Shown here: positions 9,036 through 17,400 of the stretch, piece by piece
Layout: every line of letters begins with the position of its first letter
Position numbering within the stretch: the stretch's first letter is position 1
NCBI RefSeq assembly: GCF_004006395.2
Contig: NZ_CP029758.2
Location: 1,178,001-1,242,000 of the forward strand
DNA length: 64,000 nucleotides
Direction of reading: 5' to 3'
Source: Clostridium sp. AWRP
Lineage (GTDB): Bacteria > Bacillota > Clostridia > Clostridiales > Clostridiaceae
Translations under genes and position numbers: made by a program
Notes under the pieces: model-generated
Seen by the model: the letters and a program-made list of their open reading frames with translations, nothing else
Databases searched by the model: none
What the model was told of the DNA's origin: nothing

Positions 9036-10448
9036 ATGTTTGATATTTTAGGTATAAAATATGGTGATTTAGAATACCAGAAAGATGGAATTCATGGCAA
9101 ATATTATTATTTTGAGGTAAATAATTTAGGCGCAAATTTTGAATTTTATCCTAGTTTATCTATTCCTATACTATGTAAGCAAAATGTAAAAACATTAAGT
9201 GGAGATGAAGTTTACAGAAGTCTTAGGTGTTATTCACCTACAGGAACAGCTATGGTTGATATGGCTGTATTTTGTACTTACCCAAGCTCATGGCTTCCAG
9301 ATAATGAAATTGAAGCATATTCAGATAATGGCACTATGGGAACATTTGTAGACGCTTATAATGGTAATGTATATACTAGAAATTCAGATCCGGGCGAACT
9401 CAATTATCCTAATCTTTGGTTATCACCATATGGTTGTGATACAAGTACAGAGCTTACACTTCTTCAGCAATTAGAAATTATACGTAAATTTATACCCTAT
9501 TATTCTAATACTAAAAATAAATATTTCATGAGCGGCAATTTAGCTTCTAATACAGGGGGTAAATGTAGTTTTGAAGTACCCGATTCTGCAATAAAAGGGT
9601 ATTCATCAATAAGTAATACAGCGTGTAAAGCTGGAGATGATATAGTAACTATAAATGGCAAAAAGTATGATCTATATAAAAGTAAATATGACTATATTAG
9701 CAATCTTTTTGACAAATATGGTACATGGTATTCTAATGAAAATAATGTTGGTAGCTGTGGTAGTTACTCTGTTGATAGTAATGGCAAAATAACTTCTCCT
9801 ATTTATGTTTTGGAATATAAAATTATAAAAAAGCCGGCATTTTCTGGCGTTTTAGATGATATTAAAAAATCAATAGGTATTTCAACACCGAATTACAATA
9901 ATGGAATTTTACTCAATAAATCTATACATACTTTGTGGATTAACATTAAACTATTTATTGTAAACTGGTATGAATATATGGGAAAGTCAGATGAATTTAT
10001 TAAAAGTGCAGCTACAACTATACTTTTAGATAAAGATTGTTATAATTATGACCTTAATCCAACTGTATCAATTACCGCAGACGAAAAAGAGCAAATTGAA
10101 ACTTTAATAAAAAACGATAGAATTCAAAATGGTAAATATAGATATTTTTCTAAGAAAGAGTATAACTCAGTAATAGAGCACATTAATAATATTACAGTAT
10201 CCACGCTATCTAAGATTGATGTTGATATGACAGCATTAAGCAGTAAGCATTTTCAAAATATCATAGATGTTATTAATGCTTTTATTAAAAACTATAAATA
10301 TGATTTTAGAATTTATTACAGGAATAGGAGTAATGCTGAAGGAGATATTCCAGGAGATAAGCACTGTATAGAGTTTAAAGCTGGAGATGATTCCAAGGTT
10401 TCATATACAAATAAACAGGTAGATGTTCCTTATACTAAACTATATTGA
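9036..10448 (+). CDS. Unknown phage virion-region protein, 470 residues
   Basis: Rich in Tyr, Asn and Ser, with several cysteines (about residues 47, 65, 80, 133, 179 and 199) that are uncommon in neighbouring genes. The first 280 residues look beta-rich, followed by a helical part (about residues 300-410) and a short beta C-terminus. It sits between the nozzle-like and internal-protein genes, so a distal tail or spike role is plausible. No domain recognised. Confidence 0.55.
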   Translation: MFDILGIKYGDLEYQKDGIHGKYYYFEVNNLGANFEFYPSLSIPILCKQNVKTLSGDEVYRSLRCYSPTGTAMVDMAVFCTYPSSWLPDNEIEAYSDNGTMGTFVDAYNGNVYTRNSDPGELNYPNLWLSPYGCDTSTELTLLQQLEIIRKFIPYYSNTKNKYFMSGNLASNTGGKCSFEVPDSAIKGYSSISNTACKAGDDIVTINGKKYDLYKSKYDYISNLFDKYGTWYSNENNVGSCGSYSVDSNGKITSPIYVLEYKIIKKPAFSGVLDDIKKSIGISTPNYNNGILLNKSIHTLWINIKLFIVNWYEYMGKSDEFIKSAATTILLDKDCYNYDLNPTVSITADEKEQIETLIKNDRIQNGKYRYFSKKEYNSVIEHINNITVSTLSKIDVDMTALSSKHFQNIIDVINAFIKNYKYDFRIYYRNRSNAEGDIPGDKHCIEFKAGDDSKVSYTNKQVDVPYTKLY

Positions 10449-10468
10449 TGGAATAAGGAGATGATAAT

Positions 10469-11449
10469 ATGGCAGGTTACACAACATATTCAGGACTAAG
10501 CAATGTTGCGCTGCAAAATCCACTTACAAAAGTCTTACCAGATAGCGGATATGCTGCTAAAGCACAGAGTCAATATGATCCTTCCTATAATTTAAAGGTT
10601 ACAGGACTTCAAAATACTTTAGCAAATAACCTATCTAACCTAGAAAATTCAAAGGGACAAATTGTGGCCAATTATGATAAATCTGTTGCTAGTCAAAACT
10701 TAAATAATGAATTATCAAAAAATAACTTAAATAATGATGCTTTAAATAGAGGACTAGGTAGGAGCTCAATAGTAACAAGTGGATTAGCACAGGCAGACGT
10801 TATAAATAATAGAGCATTGGCAGGAATACAGGGAGATAAAACAACAGCTTTGAATAATGTAGCACTTCAACAGGCAAATGCAAATATGGATGAACAGAAC
10901 CAGCAAAATACAATGGCAGCGAATAGATTAGATGATTTGCAAGCCTTAGCAGATAAATTAAAAGATAAGGACCTAGATAGATATGATAGTGAATTAGCGA
11001 ATAATAGAAACTATTATATGCAGCAGCTTAATTATAATAATGCAGTAGGACAATTAAATGATAATAACTACTGGAAAGGTGTAGATCAGGGTAACTGGCA
11101 GCAACAATTCAATTTAAATAAATCTAATTCACAATTTAATAATGATTTGAATTTGAAAAAGTATAATCTTGATGCAAGCAATTCTGCGTTCGCTAATAAT
11201 TTAAACGAGAAGAATTATAACACATCACAAGGCGCAGTCAACGCCAAAATATCAAATGCTGCAACTGATGTATATAGCAGAATATATGGTCAATTTAATA
11301 ATTCTAAAGATGCTTTATCCTACTTACAATCTAATAAGGCAAGAGTAATAGGACAAATGACACAGGCCGGTATGACACCAAATGATGCTATGAATTATTA
11401 TATAGCTATGTCAAAAGATTTAGGTTCTAAGCAGTATTCTAAAAAGTAA
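10469..11449 (+). CDS. Phage internal virion (ejection-like) protein, Asn/Gln-rich
   Basis: A 326-residue helical protein extremely rich in Asn, Gln, Ala and Leu with coiled-coil-like spacing (for example LQNTLANNLSNLENSKGQIV and NLKKYNLDASNSAFANNLNE). Proteins of this composition directly upstream of a very large gene are typical of podovirus internal core/ejection proteins (T7 gp14/gp15 position). Ribosome-binding site AAGGAGAT before ATG 10469. Function inferred from composition and order. Confidence 0.55.
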   Translation: MAGYTTYSGLSNVALQNPLTKVLPDSGYAAKAQSQYDPSYNLKVTGLQNTLANNLSNLENSKGQIVANYDKSVASQNLNNELSKNNLNNDALNRGLGRSSIVTSGLAQADVINNRALAGIQGDKTTALNNVALQQANANMDEQNQQNTMAANRLDDLQALADKLKDKDLDRYDSELANNRNYYMQQLNYNNAVGQLNDNNYWKGVDQGNWQQQFNLNKSNSQFNNDLNLKKYNLDASNSAFANNLNEKNYNTSQGAVNAKISNAATDVYSRIYGQFNNSKDALSYLQSNKARVIGQMTQAGMTPNDAMNYYIAMSKDLGSKQYSKK

Positions 11450-11464
11450 AGGAAGTGCATATAA

Positions 11465-14400
11465 ATGACTTTACCAGATTGGAAACCTATAAAAAAGAAG
11501 AAAAATGAATATGATGATACGGATTCAGATGGTTCAAGTGATTTTTCAAGTAGCTCAAATGGTTCAGATAATGTAAACCTTCCAGATTGGAAACCAATAC
11601 CAACTAAAAACGAGGATAGCAATTTAGGTGATTTAGGCGATATAAGTAATATGTGGGTGGATGATCCTGCAAGTACGCCAGGTAAAACCGTAAGTAATTA
11701 TGATGCCGGGACTGATAATTTAAAAAGCAGTCCCGGTTTTTTTAGTAAAATAAATGATTGGCTTAATAACAGTGCATTAGGAAGGTTCGGAAAGAATCTT
11801 GATACAAGCAATAATAACTCTAGTCTAAAGGATGTTACTCAGGGATTTAGTGAGCAACAAGATACACCTAATCCAATAAAGGCCATATCGGATACTTTTA
11901 GTGATATTGCAGATAAATATAAAAATGATAATGTGGATACGGGTATATTTACACCTATTACAAAAGCCGAGGATGCTCTTAGAGAAAGTAATTTATATCA
12001 AAATATGGCTAATAGCCCTATAGGTCAATTTTTAAGTAGAGTTGGTGAAAAAGCAGGACAGACAGCAACGTTTAATCAAGGAGAAGGTACGGACGTAAAA
12101 AGTGCAGATACAGGAAACAATATAGCAAACACTGTTGCCGATTGGATTGGTACAGGAATGGGACTTGCGGCTAATCCAGAAGGTGGTCTAGGAAGTATAG
12201 GAGAAGGACTAGAAAAAGCTGTAGGAAAACCAGTGGAAAATTTCATAAGCCAGCCTATAAGAAATGCTGTAGCTAATAAACTAGGGAAAAATTCAATAGA
12301 TGAACTCTCCACACCAGTGTATAATGCCCTCCAATATGGACTACAGGCTAATAAAACAGGTTTAGAATGGGCAGGACTTACAGGTGCGCAGGATGCTGTA
12401 AATAGTGGCAATTCCAATATACAACAGCCCTCTAGTACCGATATTGCAAAAGACTTGTTTAGCAGTTATTTAGGTGGGGCAATATTTGGTATGGCAGCAA
12501 AGGGATTAAATGAAGAAGTAATGCCTAGAGTTAGCAATATGTTTGAGAAAAAGAGGCTTAACAACGAAGGTTTTCAAGAAGTAAGTCCTGATAGTGGTAT
12601 TTGGTATAAGAATAATACTGAACAGCAGTTTGTACCAGACGATCCCACTGGAACTGTAGGCCACTATGAAGATGTAAAAACACAGCCAACTATATATTAT
12701 GAACAAGTACCATATAGAGGCCAAATGATACCTAAATGGACTGTTCAATTGAAAAAGATTATGGACAATTCTAAAAATGCAGACGAAACTTATGACGCTA
12801 TGGCTGATTTCTACAATGGTATACACAAAAATACAGACAATCTTCTAAATACAGAAAATCCAGTAAATACACAGCCAGGAGAAGAAGATACTGCAACTAT
12901 GCCAGGTGAAGATACAGATAGACTACAAAATATACTGCAAAATATAGATAATACAGAGACTACAGACACAACAACTATGCCGCAAAGCACTAATATTGAG
13001 CCTACTGTACCACAGCCTATAGCACCGGAGAATAAAGTACCACAGCCTAAGTATTCAGATGATTTCCTAAATAAGAGAATTCAAACTTTGACGGATATGT
13101 CTAAAAATCTTATTGAAAATAATGGTGGCAAAGTTACTCCAGAAATTGAGAATAAACTTAATAATATAAGTTTTGAACTCAATAAATTATTGAATATGAA
13201 AAATAGAAATCAGGCTAATGTTGATGATACATTGAATACACCTGCAAATAATACACCACCACAGCAGGATTTAATTCCCAATAATAATCTAAATCAACAG
13301 CCGCAAGTAGAGAATACCACTAGAACAATCCCACAGGCAGAAAATACCGCAGAAAATGCCACTGAAATGGTCCCACAGAAAGAGGAAGTAGCAAAGACAC
13401 CTAAAGAAAATAACATCTCTGTAGAAGTCCCTAAACAGCAAATAAACACACCTTCAATTAGACCTAAAACTATAGAATCAGGGCAAAAATATAAACTTAA
13501 AAATTTAGGTATAGTTACTATAAAGGATAATGACGGTAAATTAATAACAGCAAAACATAAGAGTGGCCAGGATATTAAGATAGGAATTAAAGGCTTTAAT
13601 AATTTAAATCCTCAATATTTAGGCAATAATGTTTCTAGTGAACAAGAAGTACCGGTGCAGGAAGAAAATAATATTTCACAAGAAGTACCTGTGCAGGAAG
13701 AAAATAATATTCAACAAGAAGTACAAAATAGTCAAGAGCCAGCAGTTCAAAAGGTTAATGATAATGTAGAAAAGATTAAAAATGATGAAATTCCAGATAA
13801 TATTAAGAAAATTTCAACGAAATTAATAGGTGTTGATCCACAAAGATTTCAATTTAAGGAAGACACAAATTCCAAGACTGGTGCTAGTAATGAATTAAAA
13901 GGAACAAATAGATTTGACCACACTAAAGCAGGAGTCGTTACTGTATGGCAAGATAAAAGCGGTAGGAATTGGGTAGTAAATGGCCATCATAGGGTAGAAC
14001 TTGCAAATAGAACTAAAACACCTTATGTAAATGCTATGGTGCTTAAAGAAAAGGACGGTGTAACTGATAAACAGGCAAGGGAAATTGGAGCACTTCAGAA
14101 TATAGGAGAAGGTAAAGGAAGTGCTAAAGATGCAGCACAAGTTTTCAGAGATGGAGGATATAACTTAGAAGATATAAGAAACTTGGGATTATCTACTACA
14201 GATAAATTTGTTAAACAGAGCTATAATATATCAAAACTTAATGATAGACTTTGGAACAAAGTTGTAAATAAACAGATAAAGGATGGTCAAGCATCCATGA
14301 TTGGTGAAGCTTTCCCGGCTGATAATAAGAAAAATATAGTCAATCAAAATGCAAGTATGGATTATATTCAAAGTGAAGGGCACGTTTCAGACCAGGAATT

Positions 14401-17400
14401 AAAAGAGGTTATAGACCAAATTAAAGCTGCACCGGTTACAGGACAGCAAATGGATATGTTGGGTGGCTCACAGTTTATATTGAAAAATAACTTTAAGAAT
14501 AAAGTAAAACTTATATCTAAAGTTAAGTCAATTTTGGGAAGTGAAAAATCAGCTTTTAACAATGTTTTAAATAAGAAAAAAGCAAGTTTGCTTAATGAAA
14601 AAGGTAATGTACTAAACGATACAGCCAATAAAAAACAATTAAATTTAGTTAAGCAAGGCTTAGAGTTAGTGGATCGGGGTAAGAATAAAGCAGGCGATCC
14701 TATTAATGATATATTAAATCAGTATGCAATTAAGATAGAACAGGGTATGAGCAATGTTAAAGCAGCAGAGGGAGCTAGTAAAGAAATAGTTGATTTAGTG
14801 GATAAGAGTGGTTATTTAAATAAATTAAATAATAATCAAATAGAAGGCCAGCAAAGTTTATTAGGAGGTTTAAGTGATGAAAAACAGGGACAAGGTGCTA
14901 CTGGCAATAAAACTTCGGGAACAGGAACAGGAGTTCAAAAAAATGCAGGAGAGGCAAATCAACAGATACAACACCAGGAAGAGTTAGCCAAGGTTACTCC
15001 AGAGCAAGAAAAAAAGATTCAAGTTTTAAGTGAAAGAGCAGAGAAATTAGGACATAATAAACCTGAATTTTCTATCAATAAAAATGGATTGGTTCTAGTA
15101 ACAACTAAATCTAAAAGTAATAATATTATGAAACACACGATATTTAAAAATGGAGAAACTGGCACAGGACATTTTGGAGATAAGAAAAAGGTTGTTCCGT
15201 TAGAAGTCAAGCCTAATGTAAGTTCAATGACTAAAAATCAATTATTTAAAGCTATAGATGAAACACCTCTATTTAATAAATATAAACCCTCTCAAAATAC
15301 TGTGGATTGGGGCAATGGTAAAACCAAGGGACAGGGTAAAAGAATAGGTAATATGGTTATGGGTGCTATGGGGGATGCTCCCCAAGGTAAAAAGACCTAT
15401 ATAAATTTAGTTGGCAACGTACCTGAATTTCAAACTAATGCTGATGATTTTAAAGGCATGAGTGAACTAAATAAAACTAATTATTTGAAAGCTAGGGAAT
15501 ATGGACTTAACCATAATCAAGCTATGGTATATGAAATTGTAAAAAACAACAGTCATGGTCTAACTGATAGCCAGGTAATGGATAGGATTAAAAACTATGA
15601 GAATATAAGTGGAGTAAAGAATAAAGAAGATAACGTATCAAAAAAATCTACATGGCTTGATACAATATCTAAACACGATATTAATTACGATAAAGCATAT
15701 AACGCTTATAGAGGTATAAGTTTTGATCCTGAAAGAAGAGCAGAAGAAGAGCAAACTAGTTATGTCAATTCCATGAAAGACATATATATAAAAATGCTAA
15801 AATTAGCTAAAACCCCTGAACAAAAGGCAGTTTTAGAAAGTGAACTAAATAAATATAAAGACAACTACATTAGACATATGAATACCATATTAGATGCTAA
15901 ATCAAGGACCTTGAGTTCCATGATAACCGGTCCTGCTAGATTTCCGAAAGCTAGGAATGAAAAAGCTTTAAATACAGAACATAAAAGAATAACTGAATTT
16001 TTAAACTGGCAGAAAAAAGCTGAATCAAGTATAAAGAAAAAAATTACTGGTGCTATGTCAGACGATCAAAAAGATGAAGCTGAATATGAAAGGCTTAAAA
16101 AAGAGGCTTTAAATACCATAGAGGTATTAAAAAGTATTGAAAGTGGCAAAGAATTTTACAGTCCTTCATTGTTTAGAAACGGATTAAGAGGTAAATTAAT
16201 GAGAAGCCTTAATAATGGTAATGTAGAAATTGTTAGTAAGGTATTGGACTTTATTAAAAAAACAGAAGCTGAACACCTTAAAAAGCCTGTATTTTCCTCA
16301 ACTAATGGGATATGGAGAGCTGTAGAAAGTGCAAAAGAAAAACTTACAAATGTTCCCGAGGCTAAGACGGGTGAAGAAACCATAAAAGAGTATGACGGTG
16401 CTTCAATAGTTAGAAATTTTGACGCTGATAGAGTTCAAATAAAATTTGATGAAAAACCTAGTGAAGAAGTTAGAAAAGAATTAAAAAGTACAGGATGGCA
16501 CTTTTCACCTACTAATAATGTATGGCAAAGGAAGTTAACTCGTAATGCTGAATATTCTTCTAAGAGAATATTGGATAAATACTTTAAAGATAAGGTTTTA
16601 GAAACACAAACTAAGAAATCTACTGGAACAAAAGCCTATATTGCACCAGATAGAAAAACTTTAAATAATGGTGGCACAGGTGAAACATTACCCAGAAAAC
16701 AAATTATAGATAGTCTTATAAAAGAATTAGATATACCAGCTAGAGTTGGCCGAATGAATAAACGTAAAGCTTCAGGAATATATAAAGAAGAACCACAGGT
16801 CATCAGAACTAAATTAGCTGAAGACATACCAACCTTATCACATGAGATTGGTCATCATCTTGATATGTTATATAGAATAAATGATTTAGTTAAAAGTAAT
16901 TCTAAATTTAATAAAGAAGTTATGAATTTGGGAGAAGAGCAAGCCAAGTTACAAAAACTAAATACTGAGGAACAAAGAAGTGAGGGAATAGCTGAATTCG
17001 TTAGAAAATATCTAACTGGTGAGGATTTAGGTAATGTTACATTTACCAATATGTTTGAGAAAATATTAGATGGAAAACTAATAAAGGCACTTAATATTTT
17101 TAGAAAGCACTATGTGGAATATCAAAATGCTGATCCAGGTAGTAGAATTTTATCTAATGTGAATTTTGGAGATAGTAGAAAAACTGTTAAAGAAAAGACA
17201 CAAGAAAAAATGAAGGATATTAAAAACTCTACTTTTGATAAATTTTATACTACCTGGGTAGATGAATTAAGGCCACTAGAGAATTTAGTTAAGCAAGGCA
17301 CACCAAAAAGTATACAAAGTGATCCTTTTAGAATGGCTTGGTTATTTAGAGGCTGGAGTGGTAAAGCTATAGGAGCTATTAAATATGGAGTTTATAACTA

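Noticed and set aside
12076..12826. Leftward frames inside the giant phage gene
   Set aside because: Shadow frames without start signals or recognisable content.
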